Assembly (NCBI RefSeq): GCF_036898095.1
Contig: NC_090729.1
Coordinates: 69,104,224-69,168,223 of the forward strand
DNA length: 64,000 nucleotides
DNA from: Palaemon carinicauda
Lineage: Eukaryota; Arthropoda; Malacostraca; Decapoda; Palaemonidae
Reading direction: 5' to 3'
Shown: positions 35,095-44,945 of the stretch, piece by piece
Numbering within the stretch: the first letter of the stretch is position 1
Layout: the number at the start of each line of letters is the position of its first letter
Program-made: the position numbers and the translations under genes
The notes under the pieces: generated by a model
The model's input: only the letters and a program-made list of their open reading frames with translations
Database searches by the model: none
Told to the model about the DNA's origin: nothing

Positions 35095-35460
35095 TTTTCA
35101 ATATTAAACTTACCCGATAATCATGTAGCTGTCAACTCCGTTGCCCGACAGAATTCTACGGGAGGGATACGCCAGCTATCACTATACTAGAAGGGGGTGT
35201 ACTCACAAGCGCCACCTGTGGCCAGGTACTACAGTACTTGTTGTTGACGCCACCTCACTTTTTCCTCTGTCGTGCTTCCGGCAAGACGTTCTTGGATACG
35301 CTTATGATTTTGGAGTATTGTTCACGGTTTGGTGAAGTATTTCTCTAAAATTTGCAGCTATTCGCTATACTGGAAACTTCTATATTAGCTTAGTTAGCTT
35401 TTGGAATTAATTTGATGATTATGGTGACGAAGAGAGTATGAACTCTCTTTCACCTTTAAA
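35095..35460 (+). repeat. Element A left terminal repeat and leader with twin hairpins
   Basis: After the 155-bp inverted repeat the leader contains two near-identical hairpins (AGAGAGT-4-ACTCTCT at about 35426-35443 and again at about 35500-35517). They straddle the ATG of a short frame beginning MADPSLRRK (35460). The same arrangement occurs in F and, slightly altered, in C. Confidence 0.6.
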
Positions 35461-37659
35461 TGGCCGACCCTTCCCTTAGACGGAAGTGTTGGTGTCTAAG
35501 AGAGTATAGACTCTCTTTCTTAATTTTGCTTAACAAAAGTTATAGATTTATTTTATATCTCTCCGCCTCTTATAGGCCTCTTCGATTAACTTCCTTTTAT
35601 TATAAACTTATTAAAATTAATTTTTATATTTGTTTATATTCGACCTTCCTAATAGTAGGCGGTCTTTTCTTGGTACCGAAGTTAATTAACATTGAGCCCG
35701 TCATTTCGGTCTTTACCTGTTAACATATTATGCTATTTTAATGTCTTTGAAAGAATTTCTTTGATAGTCTCGTACTGTTTTCAAAGTTGAACTAACGTTT
35801 TGTTTTGTCTCTGCAGTTGTTGACGTTCAGAACGTTCAACTTGCGCTCTATCGTTACGATAGAGAAAGAATTTTCACGGTGTCACGTTGCAGTAAGTGTA
35901 ACCGTGTCTAGCGTTTTGTTCATTCTTTCTTAACTTAATGGTTTTAATTCTAATAAAGGAACTTTTCATTTTGGGAAATATTTCAGTTTTTTCCTTTAAC
36001 AATAATATGTTTTAACGATATATATGATTGGGCTCTTCTCTCAGGTTCTAAGTCAAGAGAGAGAGAGAGAGAGAGAGATAGAGACGGAGGGAGAAAGAGG
36101 AGGATAAACGTTTCATTCAAGCGAGTAACGTTGTTATCGTTTTTGCTCTTCTCCCTAGTCTCTTTAGGGGAAGAAGGTAAACGTTTCTAGAGTGATCTAG
36201 TGTTTAGTCTCTTTCCAGCCACTGAATTATTTATCTTTCATTAGATTTTTCTGTTACATTGTAATTCTGTTTTCGCAATTACTAACTTTTGAGAAAGGAT
36301 AGAATTGCGTGTTTCAGGTACAAACCACCTAAAGTTTCGAGTTCAGTGAAATAAGTGCAAACAGAATATCAAAGTGATAAGTGATTAGCGCAAAGTGTGT
36401 CAGTGTTGTGCGTGAGGGTACTTCTGTGCGTGTCAGTCGTCCTCCCAGTCCGGGACCTCTTGCAAGCTCCCAAGCCCAGGGGAGAAGCAATGTCGAAGGG
36501 CAAAAGGGTTCGGCAGGCCTTGATCGACGCACAGAAGTATCCTCGGTGGTTGCGGGCGTGTCTTACAAGACCGTCACTCCCACCCGCAGACGATTGAGCC
36601 CTTATTTTGCTCGTCTGCAGAAGAAATTTAGGGGAGAAAACGCTGGTCTCAGGTCTCAAGACCTCTTAAACGTAAAGTCCAGACCTATGCCAGACGTACG
36701 AAGTTAGAGTTCAACAACCCGGATGCAGTCATTGGGTTAGCTCTGACTCGCCGCAGTCATCAGTTGAATGCACTCCGCCTAAGAGGAGTAAGGTTCTGCC
36801 GCAACAGATCTCTGCTGTTAAGGCTTTACCTCAGCAGACCTTAGTGTCTGCCAACCCCAAGTTGACTCTACTGCAGTCCATGCAGTCACAACTTTCGGTC
36901 TTGATGCGTGAGTGTCGGGCTGAGAAGGTTGCGCCTCCACCTGCGCTCGCTCCGCCTGCGCTCGCTCCGCCTGACCGCAGTACCACCTGCCAGGCGTACG
37001 ATGTTGAGCCACGTTATGAGTTTACTGATCCCAGTGGTGTGCAGCTCCCTCCGCCTTCCTTAAGGCAACCTCAGCAATGGGAACAGGAGGCTTATACCTC
37101 TCTTCCTCCGCTTCCACTTGCTGTTCCACCAGTGAGGCAACACTCGCTTGAGGTACAACAACCTCTCCCATCCATGAGTCAGTCTCCTCAGCTCTCGCTG
37201 CAGCGAGCTCAACCCTCCTCAAGGCAAGCACCTCAACACCTTAGCCTTGCGCCTCAGGAGCCTCAACTTGCGAGACTTTTACTGCGTTCTGCGCAGCCAC
37301 TACCTTTTCGCTCTCAGCTCACACCGCAGGAACCTCAACTCGTTCCTCAGGAACTTGCTACTGCGCATCCGCCAACCACTCAGCAAGCGCAACCCTTGAG
37401 TTCAGCCACTCATGCCAGGAGTCAGCCTCCTCCACCCATGCGCCTACCTTCTGCTACTTCTTTTGATCAACCTTTGCAGACTGAGCCTCAGGTGTTCCCT
37501 CAACAGAGTCTTGAAGAGGAAACCACAACTATTGTTGTTCCAGCTCGTTCTGACTCTGCTGTTCAGCATACCTTACCTCCATTTTCAAACATTATGATAA
37601 TGGAGGTTATTTGTATTACTTATAAAAATATATTTGTATTCCTTGCAATATATTTTTAA
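35460..37659 (+). pseudogene. Element A gag-like region (degenerate)
   Basis: An 87-codon frame starts with MADPS as in element B but diverges at once. Gag-like homology resumes around 36400 (a PPSPGPLASSQAQGRSN block that matches B near its residue 180). A 271-codon frame (36844-37659) begins near a LLQSMQSQLSVLM coiled-coil-like segment and is then Pro/Gln-rich (PPP, PQEPQL, QQAQPL). The Cys-rich N-terminal domain and the conserved C-terminal gag domain of B are absent. Confidence 0.55.
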
Positions 37660-37799
37660 CAATATCGCAAAATATGGCAAAATATGAATCATGAGTTATG
37701 AATGTAAGGTAGATATTATGTTGATATTAAAACCCCATGCAAGCATGCATAAAGCACTCTAGCACTGGTCATGGAATTTCTGAGAAATGTTAAACGCCA

Positions 37800-38130
37800 T
37801 GCACACGCTCTGCTTACCTTACAGCATGCTCTACATACAGCATGCTCTGCATACAGCATGCTCTGCATACAACATGCTCTGCATACAGCATGCTCTGCAT
37901 TCAGCATGCTCTGCATACAACATGCTCTACATACAGCATGCTCTGCATACAGCATGCTCTGCATACAACATGCTCTGCATACAGCATGCTCTGCATTCAG
38001 CATGCTCTGCATACAACATGCTCTGCATACAGCATGCTCTGCATTCAGCATGCTCTGCATACAACATGCTCTACATACAGCATGCTCTGCATACAGCATA
38101 CTCTGCATACAACATGCTCTGCATACCTTA
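37800..38130. repeat. 16-bp minisatellite in element A
   Basis: The unit is 'catgctctgcatacag', about 20 copies with a few variants (acaac, ttcag, tacata). Because 16 is not a multiple of 3 and the unit is stop-free in every phase, all three plus-strand frames and one minus-strand frame stay open across it. Confidence 0.9.
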
Positions 38131-38739
38131 CCGTATGCTTCTCAGTCACACATCTTTGGTTGTTGCCAACTCACTAGACTGTCAAGCAGTTTCATAACGT
38201 TGCCTTCTAGTCTGCTGCTTTTGCACCAGTGAAACCCTCACTGAGAGAACTTAGCTTTTCTCGGATATGGTCCCTGTAGATGAGAAAGTGCTTTTCTCCC
38301 TCCTTCTGATATTCCCTTGAGGACTCTGTCATTTGGAAGGAGCCTTTAGCTGCGTAGCCTCCTATGGACTTTTATTTAAGCATAACATGCTTCCAGGGAA
38401 GGTAATGGTTCCACTTCAGTCGCTAATCCCGTCTGTTACCACACCTGCTCCCATAGACCTTGAGCTGTGTTGCAAGACATGCAGTCCAAGCTTAGTCCTT
38501 GTTAGAGGATTATTTGTTTACGGAGTCAATGTGTCACGGGGAAGACGTTCAACAACCAGCAGAAGTGACTTGTTGTGACGCAGTGCGGCAACCTCAGCAA
38601 CCCGATAAGGAGTTGTCTGTACGACCCAGACAGTCTAGACAGATTCGGGTTGTCACTGTACTTCCTCGCTTGCCCATGGTTGACAGTTCACAGACTGTGC
38701 AGCAGTACCATGATCTTGTGTCCGGCTCCGTCAGACGAC

Positions 38740-39464
38740 TGGCTTTTAAGAGCTCCCACAAGTCGTCGCTGTCTGGAGATTTTCAAATGGACTATGGATC
38801 TGACCAAGGAACTGGGCCTCCTGGTCAATTTTGAGGAGTCTCAGCTCGTCCCATCCCAGACCATTGTCTCCTTGGGTATGGATCTTCAGAGTCGAGCTTT
38901 TCGGGCTTTTCCGTCGGCCCCAAGGATCTTCCAAGCCCTAGAATGCATCCAGAGCATGCTGAGAAGGAACCGATGCTCAGTCAGGTAGTGGATGAGTCTA
39001 ACAGGGACACTTTCATCGCTGGCCCTGTTCATCGTGTTAGGGAGACTCCACCTCCCCCCCCTTCAGTATCATCTAGCTGCTCACTGGATAAAGGACATGA
39101 CGCTAGAGACGGTCTCAGTTCCTGTTTCCGAAGAGAGGAGGTCTTCTCTCGCGTGGTGTAAGAACAGCTTTCTTCTCAAGGAAGTCTACCTTTGGCTGTT
39201 CAGAAACACGACCGCCGTCTCCTCTCGGACGCATCAGACACGGGCTGGGGTGCGACTTTGGACGGACAAGAATGCTCGGGAACATGGAATCAGGAGCAAA
39301 GGACACTTCACATCAATTGCAAGGAGTTGTTGGCAGTTATTCTGGCCTTGATAAACTTCAAGTCCCTCCAGCTTAACAAAGTGGTGGAGGTGGACTCTGA
39401 CAACACCACAGCCCTGGCTTACATCTTCAAGCAGGGAGGGACTCTTTCGTGGAAGTTGTTCTAG
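38740..39464 (+). pseudogene. Element A RT thumb / RNase H remnant
   Basis: It begins at the deletion joint (gag-derived CPAPS fused to DDWLLRAP), so RT motifs A and B are absent and only DDW of the YLDDW box remains. Thumb sequence (LTKELGLLVNFEESQLVPSQ) follows. Then an RNase H domain in a shifted frame (39192-39464) has SDASDTGWGA, CKELLAV and VDSDNTTAL. Stops at about 38986 and 39464 and frameshifts in the 39.15-39.25 kb region break it. Confidence 0.7.
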
Positions 39465-39869
39465 ATCGCAAGGGACCTCCTCATCTGGTCTAAAGATCGA
39501 AAGCTAACTGGTAACGAGGTTCATTCAGGGTGGTATGAATGTCATGGCAGATCACCTCAGCCGGAAGGGTCAGGTCATCCCCACAGAGTGGACCCTTCTC
39601 AAGAATGTTTGCAGCAGACTTTGGGCCCTGTGGGGTCAGCCAACCATAGATCTGTTCGCTACCTCGATAACCTAGAGACTCCTGTTGTATTGTTCTCCGA
39701 TTCCAGACCCAGCAGCAGTTCACGTGGATGCTTTTCTGCTGGATTGGTTCCATCTCGACCTGTATGCATTCCCGCCGTTCAAGATTGTCAACAGGGTACT
39801 TCAGAAGTTCTCCTCTCGCAAAGGGACACGGCTGACGTTGGTTGGCTCCGCTCTGGCCCGCGAGAGAAT

Positions 39870-41056
39870 GGTTCTTAGAGGTACTGCAATGGCTGGTCGA
39901 CATTCCCAGGACTCTTCCTCTAGGAGTGAACCTTCTAAGTCTACCTCACGTAAAGAAGGTACACCCAATCCTCCACGCTCTTCGTCTGACTGCCTTCAGA
40001 CTTTCGAAAGACTCTCAAGAGCTAGGGGCTTTTCGAAGGAGGCAGCCAGAGCGATTGCCAAAGCAAGGAGAACATCCACTCTCAGAATCTATCAGTCTCA
40101 AGGGGAAGTCTTCCGTAGCTGGTACAAGACCAATGCAGTTTCCTCAACCAGTACCACTGTAACCCAGATTGCTGACTTCCTGTTATATCTAAGGAAAGTA
40201 AGATCCCTTTCAGCTCCTACGATCAAGGGTTACAGAAGTATGTTGGCAGCGGTTTTCCGCCACAGAGGCTTGGATCTTTCCACCAACAAAGATCTACAGG
40301 ACCTCCCTAGGTCTTTTGAGACCTCAAAGGAACGTCGGTTGTCCACTCCAGGCTGGAATCTAGACGTGGTCCTAAGGTTCCTTATGTCATCAAGATTTGA
40401 ACCTCTCCAATCAGCCTCTTTTTAGGACCTCACATTAAAAACTCTTTTCCTCGTGTGCTTGACAACAGCTAAAAGAGTAAGTGAGATCCACGCCTTCAGC
40501 AGGATCATTGTTTTCACATCTGAAACGGCTACATGTTCCTTGCAGCTCGGTTTTTGCTAAACGAGCTTCCTTCACGTCCTTGGCCTAAGTCGTTCGAGAT
40601 CCCAAGCCTGTCCAACTTGGTGGGGAATGAACTGAAGAGAGTACTTTGCCCAGTTAGAGCTCTTAGGTACTATCTAAAAAGGTCTTAACCTTTACAAGGA
40701 CAATCAGAAGCCTTATAGTGTGCTATCAAGAAACCTTCTTTTCCAAGTTCTAAGAACTCAGTTTCTTACTATTCAGGCTTCTGATTAGAGAAACACATTC
40801 TCATCTGAAGGAAGAAGACCTTGCTTTGCTGAAGGTAAGGACACATGAAGTGGGAGCTGTGGCTAGTTCAGTGGCCTTCAAACAGAGCCATTCTCTGCAG
40901 AGTGTTATGGATGCAACCTATTGGAGAAGCAAGTCAGTGTTCGCATCATTCTATCTCAAAGATGTCCAGTCTCTTTACGAGTACTGCTACACCCTGGGAC
41001 CATTCGTAGCAACGAATGCAGTAGTAGGCGAGGGCTCAGCCACTACATTCCCATAA
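39870..41056 (+). pseudogene. Element A tyrosine recombinase (broken)
   Basis: The frame starts MVLRGTAMAG (about 39870), contains SSSDCLQTFERLSRARGFSK and the core-binding region, and ends at a TAG after LQSASF (40423). Downstream homology is in shifted frames: AKRVSEIHAF (about 40470), then 40826-41056 with THEVGAVASS and SFYLKDVQ. The HxxR Arg is changed to Gly, so catalysis would be lost even without the stops. The catalytic Tyr block is intact. Confidence 0.75.
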
Positions 41057-41439
41057 TCCCATAACCTTTTAACCTTTCTCTTGAATACTTTTTATGGGTT
41101 GTACGGTCGGCTAAGAAGCCTTCCACATCCTTGTTGATTTGGCGGGTGGTCAATTCTTTCTTGAGAAGCGCCGAGGTTAAAGGTTGTGATGAGGTCCTTT
41201 AGTATGGGTTGCAGCCCTGTATACTTTAGCACCTTTGAGTTGATTCAGCCTTCCAAGAGGAACGCTGCGCTCAGTAAGGAAGACGATCTTATTAAAGGCA
41301 GAGTAACGGTTCAAGTCGACTTCCTTACCAGGTACTTATTATTTCATTGTTATTGTGGATAACTGATTATATGAAATACGGGATACTTAGCTATCCTTTA
41401 GTCTTGTACACTGGTTTTTCACCCACCCCCCTGGGTGTG

Positions 41440-41777
41440 AATCAGCTACATGATTATCGGGTAAGTTTAATATTGAAAAATGTTATTTTCATTAGTAAAA
41501 TAAATTTTTGAATATACTTACCCGATAATCATGATTTAATTGACCCACCCTTCCTCCCCATAGAGAACCAGTGGACCGAGGAAAAAGTGAGGTGGCGTCA
41601 ACAACAAGTACTGTAGTACCTGGCCACAGGTGGCGCTTGTGAGTACACCCCCTTCTAGTATAGTGATAGCTGGCGTATCCCTCCCGTAGAATTCTGTCTG
41701 GCAACGGAGTTGACAGCTACATGATTATCGGGTAAGTATATTCAAAAATTTATTTCACTAATGAAAATAACATTTTT
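41440..41777. repeat. Element A internal complementary region and right terminal repeat
   Basis: 41448-41475 complements the left end and 41476-41530 complements the right end. The right inverted repeat runs from about 41580 to 41745 and the element ends in a run of seven T. Confidence 0.75.
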
Positions 41778-42118
41778 TTGTTGAAACTGCATCCTTTTTC
41801 TTCTTTTAGGTTTTTGCATATTTTTGGATGGAGATCTCGGCATTCGTCTCCATATCCGTCTAAATACGAACATTTACCATATATTTCATAATTATGGCAT
41901 ATCTTTGGATGCTTGTAGTAGCATCTTTCGCCAAATCTGTAATTCCCTCTTTTCAGCATATTGTAGACTATATCCTTCTTTTCTATTTTTTCTTGTTCTT
42001 GCTCTTCCCTAAAATTATGTAGGTCCGGGTAGAGTCTCTTGGGTCTATTATTTGTTCCAACTGGTAATTTATTTCTTCATAAGTATGTTGTTGGATGGCA
42101 TCATAGGTTATATCAATG
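41778..42118 (-). pseudogene. LINE ORF1, middle piece with CCCH zinc fingers
   Basis: This is LINE DNA caught between DIRS A and B. On the minus strand it begins IIDITYDAIQQHTYEEINYQ, shifts frame once, then reads RLYPDLHNFREEQEQEKIEKK and a run of CCCH fingers. The first has Tyr in place of an expected Cys, the second is C-x8-C-x9-C-x3-H and the third begins C-x8-C before the A insertion cuts it. Probable RNA-binding. Confidence 0.75.
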
Positions 42119-42497
42119 ATTTTTAAATATTTAACTTAGCCGGTGAATATATAGCTGCAACTCTGTTGCTCGACAGACAAACTGTACAGAAAAAAACTCG
42201 CCAGCGATTGCTATACAGGTTGCGGGTGTGCCCAACAGCGCCATCTGTCGACCAGATACCCAGCTCTTATGTAAACAAAGACTCAATTTTCTCTCTGTCG
42301 AGGTGTCGACAAGACGTACTTTACTCGCTGTTGCCAAACTGGAGTTTTTCACATCTTTTTGGTGAAGTACTATATTCTGGTTTTGAGCTTTCGCTGTGCA
42401 GGGTTTTTCTTCAAACAAATCCTTGAACTCTTTTTTGTAACGGATTCATTGTTGATGACTTAGATCGTTTTTGGAATTTTCCCTTGACCAATTCAAA

Positions 42498-44945
42498 ATG
42501 GCTGACCCTTCACAAGTTCCCAAATTTAGGAAATGCAATGCTAGGGACTGTTCTAGGCGTCTTCCGAAGGCTTCTATCGACCCTCACACTGTTTGTTCCA
42601 ATTGTAGGGGTAAAACCTGTCAATTGGAAGATCGGTGTGAGGAGTGCGTGGGCCTTTTGGAATTCGATTTTATCGAATTCGAAAAGTACACACGTAGGCT
42701 AGAGAGAGATAGAGTTAGGAGAAGTTCTTCTAGGTCTATTGATGTATCCTCTCCTCATGCCCTACAACCTATTCCTTCCCCTGTAGTGGTTGTTCCTAAC
42801 CCCCCTCCTAGCACTCAGGAACCATCGATGGCTGACATGATGCGTGCCATCCAGGCTCTGGGTGAGAGAGTTGAGTCGCTTGCAAGTGACCGCAATCAGC
42901 TCATGGCGGATGTTAAGGAGCTTAAGTGCCAAAGTGCAGTGGGAAGTGCTAAAGTGCCAAGTGATAGTGTTGTGAACAGTGTTGCGCTTGAGGGTTCGTC
43001 TGTTCGTGCCTGTCGTCCTCCTAGTCCGGGACCTCTTGCAAGCTCCCAAGTCCAGGGGAGAAGCAATGTCGTACGACGCATGGGTTCGAGAGGCTTTAAT
43101 CAGCGAACAGACGTTCCCTCCATGGTTTCGGGCGTATCTCCCCAAGATCGCCCCTACCTACGTAAGACGAGAGAGCCCATTTATACCTCGTCGTCTGAAG
43201 GTGTTTCTCGTAAGAAACTTTGGACCAAGGTCTCACGGCCTTTAAAACGTAAATCGGTCCCTTCAGGACAAGTCCAATGTCCCGGTTGTAGCTACTGGGT
43301 CAGTTCGGACTCGTTGCCGTCATCTGATGACTGCTCACCGCCTAAGAGAGGCAAAGCGGTACCGCTTCAGACACTAACACCGTCTGTCGCCGTACCTGCT
43401 CCCGTAGACCCTAAATGGGCTTTGCTGCAAGACATGCAGTCTAAGCTTACGTCTTTGATGCAGGACTTTCATGCGGAGAAGGTTGCTGCCGCACCAGCAG
43501 CGAGTGCAATACCTAGCCTACAACCTTCCAAGCGATCGGTTGTGCGTCCTGTTGACGCTGAGGTAACCTTCTCACGTACACCAGTTGAGGGGGTTCCTCC
43601 ACCGATGCGATCCAGTGTAGGCTGCCAGCCGCATGTTGACGTTAAGCGACGCACGGAGGTTGTTGTTGACGTTCTGGACGTTCAACAACCATCAGAGGTG
43701 ACTTGTTTTGACGCGGTGCGTCGACCTCCGCAACCCAGTGTGGTTTCCACTGCGCAATCCAGTCAGTCTAGACAGTCTCGGGTAGACGCTGTGCGTCCTC
43801 GCGCTACCATGGTTGTTGACAGTTCACAGACTGTGCAGCAGTTCCATGACGTTGCGTCCGGCTCCGTCACGCATGCACCAGTGCGACCGGACTCAGCGAA
43901 CCAGCCGTTACCCACTCCGTTGCCGTTTCCTCATCAGTTTTCGGATGAGGAACTTTCTGATGATGATGTTGCTGCACATCAAGAGGATCAACAATCAGAA
44001 CTGGACGAGCCTAAGTCTACTCAACCCTCTTTGGACTTTAGAAAAGTTTTGGCTATTTTCAAAGAGTTGTTTCCTGACCAGTTTGTTTCTGTGGCTCCTC
44101 GTTCTCCGCCCTCAGAGTTTGTTTTAGGCATGCCTTCTACCGCACCTGCCTTTACTAGACTCGTCCTCGCACGCTCGTCTAAGAGAGCTTTGCGGGTGAT
44201 AGGAGACTGGTTAGAGTCCAAGAAGAGTTTAGGGAAGACAGCATTTGCTTTTCCCCCTGCTAGACTCTCTTCTAGATCGAGCGTCTGGTATGCCACGGGA
44301 GAAGTTCTCGGCTTGGGAGTTCCTGCCTCTGCCCAGGGCGACTTCTCAAGTCTTGTAGACTCTCCCCGCCGCCTTGCCATGAGACGCTCAAAGATTTGTT
44401 GGTCATCATCGGACCTGGACCACCTTATGAAAGGAATCTTTAGGGCTTTTGAAGTCTTTAACTTCTTAGACTGGTGCCTAGGAGCCCTGAGCAGGAAGAT
44501 CTCTTCGACAGATAAAGAGACTTCTTTGCTCATTATGTCCTGCATGGACAAGGCCGTCCGTGATGGGTCCAATGAGCTTGCTGCCTCATTTGTGTCCGGA
44601 GTCCTGAAAAAACGAGAGTCTCTCTGCTCGTTCCTTTCTGCTGGAGTTACACCGTGCCAGAGATCTGAGCTTCTCTTTGCTCCCCTTTCCAAGTGCCTAT
44701 TTCCAGAAGTCCTGATAAAGGAAATAGCCGCTTCGTTAGTGCAGAAGGACACTCACGATCTTGTTGCGTCCTCAGCTCGCAAAGCTCCCCCTTTGCCTAC
44801 ATTGTCAGCTAGACCGAGGATTGACACTCCAGCGTCTCGCTTTATTCCGCCCTTTCGTGGCAGAGCCTCCAGCAGAGGAGGTGCTCGTGCCGAAGGGAAG
44901 CGAGGGAAGAGGAAAGGATCCAAGTCCTCTAAGGGCAGAGTCTGA
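42498..44945 (+). CDS. DIRS B ORF1: gag-like protein
   Basis: 815 codons from the ATG at 42498 (context aaaATGG; another in-frame ATG lies 9 codons upstream). This start is preferred because elements A, C and F begin the same way (MADPS). In order: a Cys-rich, probably zinc-binding N-terminus (residues about 12-55: C-x4-C, then C-x2-C and C-x2-C) and an acidic/basic segment. A coiled-coil-like stretch follows (about 110-140, MMRAIQALGERVESLA), then a long Ser/Pro/Val-rich middle and a compact conserved domain (about 530-760). The conserved domain has PRSPPSEF, SSKRALRVIGDW, LGLGVPASAQGDF and FRAFEVFNFLDW. An Arg/Gly/Lys-rich tail ends it. Presumed to bind nucleic acid and form particles. It overlaps the RT frame by about 185 bp. 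Confidence 0.8.
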   Translation: MADPSQVPKFRKCNARDCSRRLPKASIDPHTVCSNCRGKTCQLEDRCEECVGLLEFDFIEFEKYTRRLERDRVRRSSSRSIDVSSPHALQPIPSPVVVVPNPPPSTQEPSMADMMRAIQALGERVESLASDRNQLMADVKELKCQSAVGSAKVPSDSVVNSVALEGSSVRACRPPSPGPLASSQVQGRSNVVRRMGSRGFNQRTDVPSMVSGVSPQDRPYLRKTREPIYTSSSEGVSRKKLWTKVSRPLKRKSVPSGQVQCPGCSYWVSSDSLPSSDDCSPPKRGKAVPLQTLTPSVAVPAPVDPKWALLQDMQSKLTSLMQDFHAEKVAAAPAASAIPSLQPSKRSVVRPVDAEVTFSRTPVEGVPPPMRSSVGCQPHVDVKRRTEVVVDVLDVQQPSEVTCFDAVRRPPQPSVVSTAQSSQSRQSRVDAVRPRATMVVDSSQTVQQFHDVASGSVTHAPVRPDSANQPLPTPLPFPHQFSDEELSDDDVAAHQEDQQSELDEPKSTQPSLDFRKVLAIFKELFPDQFVSVAPRSPPSEFVLGMPSTAPAFTRLVLARSSKRALRVIGDWLESKKSLGKTAFAFPPARLSSRSSVWYATGEVLGLGVPASAQGDFSSLVDSPRRLAMRRSKICWSSSDLDHLMKGIFRAFEVFNFLDWCLGALSRKISSTDKETSLLIMSCMDKAVRDGSNELAASFVSGVLKKRESLCSFLSAGVTPCQRSELLFAPLSKCLFPEVLIKEIAASLVQKDTHDLVASSARKAPPLPTLSARPRIDTPASRFIPPFRGRASSRGGARAEGKRGKRKGSKSSKGRV

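Larger units (their letters stand above)
35095..41777 (+). mobile_element. DIRS element A (RT-deleted), inserted in LINE ORF1
   Basis: The left inverted repeat (about 35110-35265, 'acttacccgataatcatgt...') mirrors the right one (about 41580-41743). The internal complementary region (about 41440-41540) is the complement of the two ends joined. Both boundaries sit in T-runs (35095-35098, 41773-41779). It carries leader, gag remnant, 16-bp minisatellite, an RNase H remnant and a damaged YR. The RT core is missing because of a deletion shared with element C. YR and RNase H have several breaks, so this copy is dead. Confidence 0.85.

Noticed and set aside
37716..38108. Cys/Met/Gln-rich repetitive protein on the minus strand (also 62602-63116 minus)
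   Set aside because: It is the antisense reading of the 16-bp and 42-bp minisatellites in DIRS A and F.
37800..38130. CRISPR-like array
   Set aside because: Units are contiguous 16-bp tandem repeats without unique spacers, inside a eukaryotic transposon.
44021..44752. 243-codon minus-strand frame opposite DIRS B ORF1
   Set aside because: Antisense shadow of the gag-like gene, with no domain signature of its own.
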